Numbered from the stretch's first letter, positions 1 through 8,490 are shown. The stretch is 64,000 nucleotides of DNA from Serratia ureilytica (GCF_013375155.1 NZ_JABXOF010000001.1:248001-312000); one strand, 5' to 3'. Notes: generated by a model not told the origin, from the sequence alone. Program-made: numbers and translations.

Positions 1-1374
1 ACCGCCATGCTGTTCGCGCTGGTGGCCGCCTGCGTGGTGAGCGGGGCGGGCTGGTATCTGTTCGGCGCGATGCGCCAGGAAATGACGCTCCGCAGCGATC
101 TGCAGGTGACCGGGCGCGTAGAGTATTTCCGCCATTTACTGGGGCAGCGCTTTCCTTTGGCGCGCCTGACCGCCAATAACGGCCTGTTCGAAAATATGCT
201 GGGCAATGAACAGGACGTGTTGATTTTCCAAATTCCGGGGCAAAAACCGCTCATCAATGTGAATCCGGCCAGGGTGGCCCTGCCGCCGATCGCGCCGACG
301 CCGCCCGAACAGGCGCAGACGCTGGCCGCCGTGCGCGGCGGGGAGACGGCGCAGGGGGTGCCGCTGCGCGCGGCATCGGCGATGGTGCGTCTGGAAGACG
401 GCAGTTTGCTGCAGATCTCCGCTGCGCACGTCATGGTCAACGAGCAGAAGATGCTGGCGCGTTACCTGTGGCGCATTGTCGCGGCGGTCATTGTGGCTTT
501 CCTGCTGATTGCGCTGCTGGGCTATGGGGTCATGCGCCGGGGATTGAAGCCGCTATGGCGCATGGCGGCGCAGGCGTCCGAGATCGCGCCCAATACATTG
601 TCCACTCGCCTCAGCGAACAGGGGGCGCCGAAGGAGTTGCAGCAGCTGACCCGGTCGTTCAATGCGATGCTCGATCGGTTGAATGAAGGCTATCAGCGGC
701 TGACGCAGTTTTCCGCCGATCTGGCCCATGAGATCCGCACGCCGGTGGGCGCGTTGATGGGCCAGTGTCAGGTGGCGCTGTATCAACCCCGCAGCGTGGA
801 GGAGTACGAAACCCTATTGTCGAACAATATGGACGAGCTGGAGCGTATTTCGCGCATGGTGGAAAACATCCTGTTTCTGGCGCGCGCCGGTGAGGCGCAG
901 TCCGCGCTGAACTACAGTCGTCTGGAGGTGGCGACCGAGCTGCGGCGGGTGGCGGATTACTTCGAAGGGCTGGCGGAAGAACGCGGCATCGCGCTGAGCT
1001 GCGAAGGGGAAGGCGCGCTGAAGGCGGACGCGATGTTGTTCCAGCGGGCGCTGAGCAACCTGGTGGCCAACGCGGTACGTTATGCTGATGAAAACAGCCT
1101 GATCGTGTTGCGGGCTGAACGGCGTGCCGATGCCTGGTGGGTGCAGGTCATCAATCAGGGGCCGCCGATCGCGCCGGCGCATCTGGAAAAGCTGTTCGAT
1201 CGTTTCTACCGCGCCGATCCCGCGCGCAGCGCCGGCAGCCACGCCAGCGGCCTCGGGCTGTCCATCGTGCGCGCCATCATGACGCTGCACGGCGGTGAGG
1301 TGCGCGCCGAATGTATCGAGCGCGCGCCTGTCGCCAGCCTCATTTTCAGCCTGCGGTTCCCGCTAGCGCAATAA
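1..1374 (+). CDS. Heavy-metal-type sensor histidine kinase (5' end outside window)
   Basis: Inner-membrane sensor kinase of the CusS/HprS type. The reading frame is open to the first base, so the first in-frame ATG at 7 is probably not the true start and the gene begins upstream. The visible 455 residues hold a membrane segment at about 2-20, a periplasmic region, a second membrane segment at about 155-175, a HAMP linker, the H-box (SADLAHEIRTPVG), the N-box (NLVANAVRYA) and the G-box (GLGLSIVRAI). Its response regulator is expected upstream of the window. It converges with the kinase at 1388, the stops being 13 bp apart. Ligand unknown; the family senses copper, silver or hypochlorite/peroxide. 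Kinase identity is certain, signal is not. Confidence 0.9.
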   Translation, partial: TAMLFALVAACVVSGAGWYLFGAMRQEMTLRSDLQVTGRVEYFRHLLGQRFPLARLTANNGLFENMLGNEQDVLIFQIPGQKPLINVNPARVALPPIAPTPPEQAQTLAAVRGGETAQGVPLRAASAMVRLEDGSLLQISAAHVMVNEQKMLARYLWRIVAAVIVAFLLIALLGYGVMRRGLKPLWRMAAQASEIAPNTLSTRLSEQGAPKELQQLTRSFNAMLDRLNEGYQRLTQFSADLAHEIRTPVGALMGQCQVALYQPRSVEEYETLLSNNMDELERISRMVENILFLARAGEAQSALNYSRLEVATELRRVADYFEGLAEERGIALSCEGEGALKADAMLFQRALSNLVANAVRYADENSLIVLRAERRADAWWVQVINQGPPIAPAHLEKLFDRFYRADPARSAGSHASGLGLSIVRAIMTLHGGEVRAECIERAPVASLIFSLRFPLAQ

Positions 1375-1387
1375 CCGATATGCCGGA

Positions 1388-2854
1388 TTAACGCGGCGGA
1401 ATGGCAAAGCGGAAGCAGGCGCCGCTTTGTGGTTGTTCTATCAGCTGAATGTCGCTGTCGTGCAGTTGCAGAATGCGCCGCACGATCATTAACCCCAGCC
1501 CGCCGGCGGGGCGTCGGGCGCCGCTCAGGACAGACGGCCGCACGAACAGATCGGCGCGCAGCGTCTGCGGAATGCCGGGGCCGCTGTCGCTGACCTGCAC
1601 CATCACCTGGTCTTCCTGCCGCCACAGCCGCACGCCGATGTCGCCGCCGGGCGGCGTATGGCGAATGGCGTTGTCCAACAGGTTGGTCAGCACCCGCTCA
1701 ATCATGCTGAGATCGGCGAACACCGGCGGCACGCCGGGGGCGATGTCGGCGTGCAGCCGCTGGTTGCGCGCCTCCGCCGCCAGCTCGAACTTCTGGAACA
1801 CGTCCTGCAACAGCTCGCTGAGGGAGAAGGGCTCTTTCTGCGGCTTCACCACGCCATACTCTAATCGAGCCAGCTCGAACAGCTCCTGCGCCAGCTTGCC
1901 CACCTTGCGGCTTTGCGCCAGCGCGATCTCCAGATAGCGCCGCCGATCGGCGTCGCTCAGGGTGGCGGCCTTGACCGACAGCGTTTCCAGATAGCCGTGC
2001 AGCGAGGTGAGCGGGGTGCGCAGATCGTGCGAGACGTTGGCGATGAATTCGCGCCGCAGCCGATCCTGCTGCGCCAGCGTTTGCCACTGTTCGGCGAGGC
2101 GCTGCGCCATGCGGTGGAAGGCCTGTTGCAGCTGGCTCACCTCGTCGCGCCCGGCCGGCACCGCCGGCAGCGCCGCGTAGGCCTGCACCGCCTCAATGCC
2201 GCCGCTGTCCAGCGCATTGACCTGACGGGTCAGGCGCCGGATGGGGCGAGTGACCCAGTAGAACGCGAAACCGCCGGCCAGCAGGCTGAACAGCACCATC
2301 ACCCCGGAGGTCCACAGCGCCATCCTGGCCGCCGAGTTGAATTGGGCATTGCTGGCCAGCGCCGTGTACTCTTCACCGAGCAAGACCACATACAGATAGC
2401 CCTCGACCCGGCCGTCGACCTTCAGCGGCGCAACGCTGAACACCTTGCGCCCGTCCGCGCTGCGCGGATCGTCGCCGTACACCGGCATCTGCGCGCCATC
2501 GAGCAGCGCCTGCAGCGGCGCCAGCGCGACCCGCTGCCGCTTCAGATGTCCGGCCGGCGCGGCGTTGCCGATGATTGCGCCCTGATTGTCGAGCAGATAA
2601 ACCTCAACGCTGGGGTTCACCGCCATCAGCTGATCGAACAGGGTATGCACCGCCTGTGGATCCGGCCCGTTCACCCCCAGCAGCGGATTGCTGTCGGCGA
2701 TATGCTGCGCCAGGTTGCCGGACAGGCGCTGGATCACCGCCTGGCTGTACTGGGTATTGCTGCGCACCTGCATCCAGCCGGAAAAGGCGCAGCCGATGAC
2801 GATCAGCAGCGCGAAGATAATCGTGAGGCGTTGCGCTAACGTAAGGTTTTTCAT
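1388..2854 (-). CDS. Sensor histidine kinase (HAMP-HisKA-HATPase)
   Basis: Membrane sensor kinase of 488 residues, partner of the response regulator just upstream. Membrane segments lie at about 8-28 and 180-203 and flank a periplasmic sensor domain of about 150 residues. A HAMP linker follows (TRPIRRLTRQVNALD), then the phosphorylated His in NVSHDLRTPL, the N-box (NLLDNAIRHTPPGG) and G-boxes (DSGPGIP, GGLGLMIV). The start follows the regulator's stop by 3 bp, so the two are co-transcribed. The pair is divergent from the cytochrome b/molybdoenzyme/Met-rich peptide genes at 3723-6006, so a role in controlling them is plausible but inferred. Signal unknown. Confidence 0.93.
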   Translation of the reverse strand: MKNLTLAQRLTIIFALLIVIGCAFSGWMQVRSNTQYSQAVIQRLSGNLAQHIADSNPLLGVNGPDPQAVHTLFDQLMAVNPSVEVYLLDNQGAIIGNAAPAGHLKRQRVALAPLQALLDGAQMPVYGDDPRSADGRKVFSVAPLKVDGRVEGYLYVVLLGEEYTALASNAQFNSAARMALWTSGVMVLFSLLAGGFAFYWVTRPIRRLTRQVNALDSGGIEAVQAYAALPAVPAGRDEVSQLQQAFHRMAQRLAEQWQTLAQQDRLRREFIANVSHDLRTPLTSLHGYLETLSVKAATLSDADRRRYLEIALAQSRKVGKLAQELFELARLEYGVVKPQKEPFSLSELLQDVFQKFELAAEARNQRLHADIAPGVPPVFADLSMIERVLTNLLDNAIRHTPPGGDIGVRLWRQEDQVMVQVSDSGPGIPQTLRADLFVRPSVLSGARRPAGGLGLMIVRRILQLHDSDIQLIEQPQSGACFRFAIPPR

Positions 2855-2857
2855 GGC

Positions 2858-3577
2858 TCACTCTTGCGGCGCGGCCGCGAATTTATAGCCCATGCCCCAC
2901 ACCGTGAGGATGCGCTCGGGTTCTGCCGGGTTGCGCTCGATCTTGATGCGCAGCCGGTTGATATGGGTGTTGACGGTGTGCTCATACCCCTCGTGCTGAT
3001 AGCCCCAGACCTGATTCAACAGGCTGAGGCGCGAGAACACCTGGCCCGGGTGGCGGGCGAAAAAGTACAGCAGGTCGAATTCGCGCGGCGTCAGCTCGAT
3101 CGGCTGTTGGTGCAGGCGCACTTCGCGGGCGATGGGATCGATGGTCAGATCGTTGAAGCTGAGCGCGCCGGCGTCCATGCGCAGGTTGCGGCTCATCGCC
3201 TCCTGGCGGCGAAACAGCGCCTTGACCCGCGCCACCAGCTCCAGCATGGAAAAGGGTTTGGCCAGATAGTCGTCGGCGCCCAGCTCCAGCCCCAGCACGC
3301 GGTGCACCTCGCTGGAGCGCGCGCTGGTGATGATGATCGGCGTGTAGCGCGTCATGGTGCGCGCCCGGCGGCAAATCTCCAATCCGTCTACGCCCGGCAG
3401 CATCAGATCGAGGATCAAGGCGTCCCAGCCGCCCTGTTCCAGCATCGCCATGCCCTGATTGCCGTCGGCGGCGTGGCTGATGGCGTAACCCTCGTCACGC
3501 AGATGCAGCTGCAGCAGCTCGGCGATGTCGCCGTCGTCCTCGACGATCAAAATTCGTTTTGGCTTGTCCATTCTCAT
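2858..3577 (-). CDS. OmpR/PhoB-family response regulator
   Basis: DNA-binding response regulator of 239 residues. The receiver domain (about 7-120) has the acidic pocket (VEDD), the phospho-acceptor Asp at about 57 in LILDLMLPG, the switch Thr/Ser (IIITSAR) and Lys (YLAKPF). The C-terminal winged helix (about 140-235) has ELTPREFDLL and the recognition region EHTVNTHINRLR. It is first in an operon with the kinase at 1388-2854. A second ATG two codons in (3571) is an equally good start. It is divergent across 145 bp from the cytochrome b gene at 3723, the arrangement usual for a regulator and its target. Target assignment is inference. Confidence 0.94.
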   Translation of the reverse strand: MRMDKPKRILIVEDDGDIAELLQLHLRDEGYAISHAADGNQGMAMLEQGGWDALILDLMLPGVDGLEICRRARTMTRYTPIIITSARSSEVHRVLGLELGADDYLAKPFSMLELVARVKALFRRQEAMSRNLRMDAGALSFNDLTIDPIAREVRLHQQPIELTPREFDLLYFFARHPGQVFSRLSLLNQVWGYQHEGYEHTVNTHINRLRIKIERNPAEPERILTVWGMGYKFAAAPQE

Positions 3578-3722
3578 TACCGCTGATTAGCCTGATTCTC
3601 TCTGAAGTCTACACAACCGCCACCGGCGGAGTTATCACATTTTATTTAACTTTGCGTGAGGTCTTGGGGAACAAATCCGGGGAATACTCGGTGCATCGCA
3701 TCGTTAGCTGGCAGGAATCGTT

Positions 3723-4334
3723 ATGAGCCTCACCCTCACCCCGGAACAACGACAGACCGTACATCCGCTGTGGCTGCGGTTAACGCATTGGCTGAATGCG
3801 CTGGCGATGCTGATCATGGTGACCAGCGGTTGGCGCATCTACAACGCTTCGCCGCTGTTCAACTTCAGCTTTTTCAACGAGCTGACGCTCGGCGGCTGGC
3901 TGGGCGGCGCGCTGCAGTGGCACTTCGCCGGCATGTGGCTGTTTGGCGTCAACGGGCTGTGTTACCTGCTGCTGAACCTCGCCAGAGGGCGCTTCAAACG
4001 CAAATATTGGCCGCTCAGCCCGAAGCAGTTTCTCGCCGATGTCGGCGCGGCTCTGCGCGGCAGGCTGCAGCACGCCGACCTGCGCCACTACAACATGGTG
4101 CAGCGCGTGGCCTATCTGTCGGTGATGCTCCTCGGCGTGCTGAGCGCGCTGTCCGGGCTAGTGCTGTGGAAATCGGTGCAGTTTCCGCTGCTGCGCACGC
4201 TGCTCGGCGGCTATGAGGCGGCGCGCTATATCCACTTTTTCGCCATGTCGGCGCTGGTGGCCTTCGTCGCGATCCATTTGGTGATGGTGGCGCTGGTGCC
4301 CCGCACGCTGCTGGCCATGCTGCGCGGACGTTAA
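3723..4334 (+). CDS. Cytochrome b561-type membrane subunit for the adjacent molybdoenzyme
   Basis: Four-helix inner-membrane cytochrome b of 203 residues (Ni/Fe-hydrogenase and thiosulfate-reductase cytochrome b family). Membrane segments lie at about 20-40, 61-86, 124-148 and 167-192. Candidate haem-ligand His residues sit in LTHWLNA, WHFAGMW, IHFFAMS and AIHLVMV. It would pass quinol electrons to the periplasmic molybdoprotein that begins 10 bp downstream. It does the job of MsrQ (YedZ) in the E. coli MsrPQ pair but looks more like the YedZ1-type cytochromes paired with YedY1 enzymes. Coupling is inferred from adjacency; the fold assignment is firm. Confidence 0.88.
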   Translation: MSLTLTPEQRQTVHPLWLRLTHWLNALAMLIMVTSGWRIYNASPLFNFSFFNELTLGGWLGGALQWHFAGMWLFGVNGLCYLLLNLARGRFKRKYWPLSPKQFLADVGAALRGRLQHADLRHYNMVQRVAYLSVMLLGVLSALSGLVLWKSVQFPLLRTLLGGYEAARYIHFFAMSALVAFVAIHLVMVALVPRTLLAMLRGR

Positions 4335-4344
4335 GGAGTTCACG

Positions 4345-5121
4345 ATGAAAAAGGATAAACAGATCATGACGATCGTTGAAGGGCAGGCGATCGTCAAAGA
4401 AGCGCAGCGCTTGTTGACCGCGTCGTCCCGCCGCCGCTTTCTGCGCAACGGCCTGACGCTGGGCGGTATCGCTATGCTTACCGGCTGCGATCTCAGCGGC
4501 AACGCCAACGTCGAGCAGGCGCTGAGCCGTATTTCGCGCCTCAACGATCGGGTGCAGGGCTGGCTGTTCAACGGCGATCGCCTGGCGCCGGTCTACCCGG
4601 AGTCGATGATCACCCGGCCATTCCCGTTCAACGCCTTTTACGCCGAGGAGGACGCGCCCGACATCAACGGCGACGACTATCGGCTGGAAGTGGCGGGGTT
4701 GGTGCAGGACAAGCGCGCCTGGAGCCTGCCGCAGCTGCATCGGATGGCGCAGGTTAGCCAGGTGACGCGTCATATTTGCGTCGAGGGTTGGAGCGCCATC
4801 GGCAAGTGGGGCGGCGTGCCGTTCGCCAACTTTCTTAAGGTAATCGGCGCGGATCTGAGCGCCCGCTACGTCAGCTTTAAATGCGCCGACGACTACTACA
4901 CCAGTATCGACATGGCCACCGCGCTGCATCCGCAGACGATTATCGCGCTGACCTACGACGGCCAGACCTTGCCGCGCAAGTACGGCTATCCGATGAAGCT
5001 GCGCATGCCGACCAAGCTGGGCTACAAGAATCCGAAGCACATTCAGGTGATCGAGGTCACCAACCGCTTCCCGGGCGGTTACTGGGAAGACCAGGGTTAC
5101 AACTGGTTTGGCGGCAGCTGA
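4345..5121 (+). CDS. Tat-exported molybdopterin oxidoreductase (YedY1/MsrP-like)
   Basis: Sulfite-oxidase-fold molybdenum enzyme of 258 residues. The twin-arginine signal SRRRFL (28-33) is followed by a hydrophobic stretch and a lipobox-like LTGC ending at Cys48, so it may be a Tat-exported lipoprotein. The molybdenum-ligating Cys is probably Cys145 in HICVEGWS, the usual family motif. Related YedY/MsrP enzymes reduce protein methionine sulfoxide in the periplasm. Electrons would come from the cytochrome b immediately upstream. The Met-rich peptide 59 bp downstream is an attractive substrate. The start at 4345 has AAGGAG upstream. Family is firm; the methionine sulfoxide reductase role is inferred from context. 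Confidence 0.88.
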   Translation: MKKDKQIMTIVEGQAIVKEAQRLLTASSRRRFLRNGLTLGGIAMLTGCDLSGNANVEQALSRISRLNDRVQGWLFNGDRLAPVYPESMITRPFPFNAFYAEEDAPDINGDDYRLEVAGLVQDKRAWSLPQLHRMAQVSQVTRHICVEGWSAIGKWGGVPFANFLKVIGADLSARYVSFKCADDYYTSIDMATALHPQTIIALTYDGQTLPRKYGYPMKLRMPTKLGYKNPKHIQVIEVTNRFPGGYWEDQGYNWFGGS

Positions 5122-5180
5122 GGCGGCCGCCGGCCATTCTCCGGCACTCCGGTGCCTTTGACATGACGGAAGGAAATACC

Positions 5181-5471
5181 ATGAAAAAGTTATTCGCAAT
5201 GATGATGTGCAGCGCGCTGATGCTGGGCGTGGCCGGCGCCAACGCCGCGGACGGCATGAGTAAAGACGCGATGAAAAAGGACGGCATGAGCCAGATGTCG
5301 CACGACGGCATGGCGAAAGATGGGATGAAGAAAGAGTGCATGGGCAAGGACTGCATGAAGAAAGACAAAATGGGCAAAGACGCCATGAAAAAGGATGGCA
5401 TGGCGAAAGACAGTATGGCCAAAGACGGCATGAAGAAAGACGAGATGAAAAAGGATGCGATGGGGCACTAA
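5181..5471 (+). CDS. Secreted methionine-rich MxKDx pentapeptide-repeat protein (MrpX-like)
   Basis: Small exported protein of 96 residues: a Sec signal peptide of about 22-23 residues ending ANAA, then about 73 residues built almost entirely of five-residue units of the type M-K/A/G-K-D-G/A/S. The mature part has 15 Met, many Lys and Asp, and two Cys five residues apart (KECMGKDC). It has no globular core. The start at 5181 follows GGAAGGAAA. In Azospira suillum a peptide of this kind (MrpX) next to a YedY1 enzyme is oxidised by hypochlorite and re-reduced, acting as a sacrificial scavenger. The same neighbour is present here. Function is inferred from that precedent. Confidence 0.88.
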   Translation: MKKLFAMMMCSALMLGVAGANAADGMSKDAMKKDGMSQMSHDGMAKDGMKKECMGKDCMKKDKMGKDAMKKDGMAKDSMAKDGMKKDEMKKDAMGH

Positions 5472-5538
5472 GCCGCCTCACCCCGCGGCCGCAAGCGGCA
5501 AACCGCGGCGGCTGCGGGCAACATAAGGAGAGAGGACG

Positions 5539-6006
5539 ATGCTGGCGACATGGCTGCGGCGCTTTCGGCGCTCGAACGGGGACGTTATTTTTATGCGCGC
5601 GGCGCTGGTGGTGATCTTCGCCGCCTTCGGCTACGCCAAATGGTTTGATTATGAGGCGCAGGGGCTGGTGCCGCTGATCGGCAACAGCCCGCTGCTGAGC
5701 TGGATGCATCAGGCGTTCGGCATTCGCGGCGCCAGTTATGCATTGGGCGTCGCCGAATGGAGCTTCGGTTTACTGCTGCTGGCGGGATTCTGGTCGCGGC
5801 GTCTGGGTTTGCTGGGGGCGATCGGATCGACGGTGACCTACCTGACCACGCTGACGCTGATCTTTTCCACGCCGGGCGCCTGGGAGCCCTCCGCCGGCGG
5901 TTTTCCCGCCATGGCCGGGGCCACCAGCTTTTTAATCAAGGATCTGGTGTTGCTGGCCGGCTCCCTGGTGCTGCTGAAGGCCGATTTGCCGGCCGAGCAG
6001 GCATAA
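5539..6006 (+). CDS. DUF417/RclC-family inner-membrane protein
   Basis: Integral membrane protein of 155 residues with about four hydrophobic segments. It carries features I recognise from E. coli RclC (YkgB): FGYAKWFDYEAQGLVPLIGNSPL near the N-terminus in a shortened form of the family pattern (YEA...NSPL), then GVAEW, RRLGLLG, STPGAWEP and FLIKDLVLL. It lacks the roughly 40-residue insert of RclC. RclC belongs to the rclABC reactive-chlorine resistance operon; its biochemistry is unknown. DoxX-like is the broader label. It is last in the cytochrome b/molybdoenzyme/Met-rich peptide set, 67 bp after the peptide, with AAGGAGAG before the start. Confidence 0.8.
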   Translation: MLATWLRRFRRSNGDVIFMRAALVVIFAAFGYAKWFDYEAQGLVPLIGNSPLLSWMHQAFGIRGASYALGVAEWSFGLLLLAGFWSRRLGLLGAIGSTVTYLTTLTLIFSTPGAWEPSAGGFPAMAGATSFLIKDLVLLAGSLVLLKADLPAEQA

Positions 6007-6031
6007 AAAAGGGCGTAGCCTGGCTACGCCC
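6005..6031 (-). terminator. Rho-independent terminator of betT
   Basis: GGGCGTAG/CTACGCCC stem (6011-6031) followed on the minus strand by six T (6010-6005). It lies between the convergent RclC-like gene and betT. The plus-strand side lacks a T-run, so it mainly serves betT. Confidence 0.8.
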
Positions 6032-6050
6032 TCTGGATATTTCTCGGCCG

Positions 6051-8090
6051 TCACATATCCGGGAAGGTCAGGGTGCCCCCCGGCGCTTCGCGATGAATGT
6101 GCAGGAAGTTCAGGTGCTTCTCGTACTGGTCGAGAATATCGCCAATCACCTGTTCCTTGCTGTAGTCCATCAGGTCGTTGCCCTGGGTGCCTTCCATCAG
6201 GAAGGTTTCCAGCCGGTAGTAGTGCGACTTGCCGGAGCGGGCACGGTAGGTGAAGCCCGGCACCGAGTAGCGCATCGGCCAGATCTGATAGATAAAGTTC
6301 TGTTCCTCGCCCAGGTGCACCAGCAGCTCCAGGTGGTTCAGGCGTTCGTCTTCGGTCGGCGGCACTTCGCTGAACTCCACTTTCGCGCCGCGCAACTCCA
6401 GCTCGCGCGCCACGTCCTGCATCGCCGGACGGCAAACCTTATCCAACATTTTCTGCGTGTACTGCGTGCCCGGGTAGTTCATCACCCGCGACAGACGCTG
6501 TTTCCAGTTGAGCACGTCGTGGCTGGAGACCGGCACCGGCGCCAGGGTGCTGAGCGCGCTGGCCTTGCGGTAGTCCTCCACCCGCAGCGATTTGTACAGC
6601 CCGGCCATCACGAAGAAGATCACGAAGCTGAACGGCAGGCCCATGATCACCGTGGTTTTCTGCAGCGCCGGCACGCCGTCGGTCATCAGCATGCCGATGG
6701 TCAGCAGGCCGATGGCCACCGACCAGAAAATCCGTAGCCAGTTCGGCGCATCATTATTGATGTCGGCCAGGCGCGAGGTGAAGTTACCCAGCACCAGCGA
6801 GCCGGAGTCCGCCGAGGTGACGTAGAACAACAGGCCGGTGATGGTGGCCACCGAGGCGCTGAAGGTGAAGCCGGGGTATTGCGCCAGTAGGCTGTAGAAG
6901 CCGCGCTCCGGGAACTGCATCACTTCCTGAGCAAACTCGGCGTTGCCGTGGATGATCTGGTACAGCGCGCTGTTGCCGAAGATAGACAGCCACAGCAGGG
7001 TAAACACGAACGGTATGATCAGCGTGCCGACCACGAACTGGCGAATGGTGCGCCCGCGCGAGATGCGCGCCAGGAACAGGCCGACGAACGGCGACCACGC
7101 CACCCACCAGGCCCAGAAGAACAGCGTCCAGTTGTTCATCCACTCCACCGGCCGATCGAAGGCGAAGCTGTTGAGCGTCATGCCCATAAAGCGGTTGACG
7201 TAATCGCCGACGTTAAGCACCAGCGCGTTGAGCAGGAACTCGGTGTCGCCGAAGAACAGCACGAACAGGATCAGGCCCAGTGCCAGCAGCACGTTCAGCT
7301 CGGACAGGATGCGAATGCCCTTGTTGACTCCCGAGGTGACCGAGATGGTGGCCATGATCACCGACAGCAGGATCAGCGAGCCCTGCACCGTCAGGTTTTC
7401 CGGGATCTCGAACAGCACCTTGAGGCCGTAGTTGAGCTGCACCACGCCAATGCCCAGCGTGGTGGCGATGCCGAAGATGGTGCCGAGCACCGCGGCGATG
7501 TCCACGCTATGGCCGATCGGGCCGTTGATGCGTTTACCGAAGATCGGGTACAGCGCCGAGCGAATGGTCAGCGGCAGATTGTAGCGATAGCTGAAGTAGC
7601 CGAGGGCGATGCCCATCAGCGCATACATCGACCAGCCGGTCAGGCCGTAGTGGAACAGCGTCCAGACCATCGCCTGGCGGGCGGCCTCCAGCGTTTGCGC
7701 GTCGCCTTCCGGCGGCATCATGTACTGGGTCACCGGCTCGGCGACCGAGAAGAACATCAAATCGATGCCGATGCCGGCGGCGAACAGCATCGCCGCCCAA
7801 CTCATCAGGCTGAACTCCGGTTTGGACTGTTCCGGCCCGAGCTTGATGGAACCGAAGCGCGAGGCGGCGATAAATACCACGAACACGATGTACAGCGTCG
7901 CCGCCAGCAGGTAGTACCAACCGAAGGTGGTCGACACCCAATTCAGCGTGCGGGTGATCCACTGCCCGGAGAAGTCGGTGAAAAAGATGGTCATCAGCGA
8001 GAAGGCCAGGATCAGCCCCGCCGAGGTGAAGAAAACCACAGGGTTGAGGCGGTCCTGCTGCGGTTTGGAGGAGGTTTCGCGTGTTGTCAT
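6051..8090 (-). CDS. betT: High-affinity choline transporter (BCCT family)
   Basis: Proton-driven choline uptake for glycine betaine synthesis. 679 residues from the start at 8090, against about 677 in E. coli BetT. The frame stays open upstream to 8267, but the Shine-Dalgarno AGAGG ends 6 nt before the ATG at 8090 and family similarity begins there. Twelve membrane segments are visible. The BCCT signature tryptophan region is present (FFWAWWVAWSPFVGLFLARISRGR), as is the long cytoplasmic C-terminal tail that mediates osmotic activation in E. coli. It is divergent from betIBA across about 400 bp containing a BetI-type operator. Confidence 0.96.
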   Translation of the reverse strand: MTTRETSSKPQQDRLNPVVFFTSAGLILAFSLMTIFFTDFSGQWITRTLNWVSTTFGWYYLLAATLYIVFVVFIAASRFGSIKLGPEQSKPEFSLMSWAAMLFAAGIGIDLMFFSVAEPVTQYMMPPEGDAQTLEAARQAMVWTLFHYGLTGWSMYALMGIALGYFSYRYNLPLTIRSALYPIFGKRINGPIGHSVDIAAVLGTIFGIATTLGIGVVQLNYGLKVLFEIPENLTVQGSLILLSVIMATISVTSGVNKGIRILSELNVLLALGLILFVLFFGDTEFLLNALVLNVGDYVNRFMGMTLNSFAFDRPVEWMNNWTLFFWAWWVAWSPFVGLFLARISRGRTIRQFVVGTLIIPFVFTLLWLSIFGNSALYQIIHGNAEFAQEVMQFPERGFYSLLAQYPGFTFSASVATITGLLFYVTSADSGSLVLGNFTSRLADINNDAPNWLRIFWSVAIGLLTIGMLMTDGVPALQKTTVIMGLPFSFVIFFVMAGLYKSLRVEDYRKASALSTLAPVPVSSHDVLNWKQRLSRVMNYPGTQYTQKMLDKVCRPAMQDVARELELRGAKVEFSEVPPTEDERLNHLELLVHLGEEQNFIYQIWPMRYSVPGFTYRARSGKSHYYRLETFLMEGTQGNDLMDYSKEQVIGDILDQYEKHLNFLHIHREAPGGTLTFPDM

Positions 8091-8490
8091 CGTCATCCTC
8101 TGAACTGAGTAAAATCGTGCCGCTCCGCATTCTGGGGCGCGTTGGCGCATCCGGAAAACGGGCGAATGAAGGCGGCGGCCATCCCCATGGGAATGGCCTG
8201 AACGATGCCGCTTTCGCCTGCTTATGAAGCACCGGAGCGCTTCGCGGCGGGAACCGCTTACAGCCACTGATTTTGGTCAGATTCGTTAATTACCTCACAA
8301 AAATCAGCCAGTTCCACAACCAGAAAATACATTTTTTTAACCAGGCGGCAATAAAATATATGCAATTTTTATTGAACGTTCAATCAAAAAAAAGTTTAAT
8401 AGTCCTCATGATGACCTGAATCACGGGCGAAACGGCAGTGAAATTTGCCCGCTGAGATAAGGCCGAAGTCGGTTTTGTGAGAGTCGAAAT
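8091..8490. other. betT-betI divergent regulatory region
   Basis: About 400 bp without a credible gene. The half near betT is GC-rich, while 8280-8410 is AT-rich and holds the BetI-type palindrome. Promoters for both directions are expected here, but I cannot place -10/-35 elements with confidence. Confidence 0.6.
8371..8384. promoter_or_regulatory. BetI operator (perfect palindrome)
   Basis: ATTGAACGTTCAAT is a perfect 14-bp palindrome in the betT/betI intergenic region. It matches the BetI site I know from enterobacteria (TTGAACGTTCAA core). BetI bound here would repress both divergent transcripts, with choline as inducer. Confidence 0.85.

Noticed and set aside
5181-5471. Possibility that the MxKDx repeats are a CRISPR or satellite-like DNA repeat
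   Set aside because: The repeat is in protein register with a signal peptide, Shine-Dalgarno and codon variation between units, so it is a coding repeat.
4015-5709. Long minus-strand open frame across the cytochrome b, molybdoenzyme and Met-rich peptide genes
   Set aside because: It spans three unrelated plus-strand genes and an intergenic gap; its Ser/Cys/Pro-rich part is the complement of the Met-Lys-Asp repeats.
8091-8267. Upstream extension of betT by 59 codons
   Set aside because: No Shine-Dalgarno or family similarity; AGAGG correctly spaced from the ATG at 8090 and the E. coli length fix the start there.
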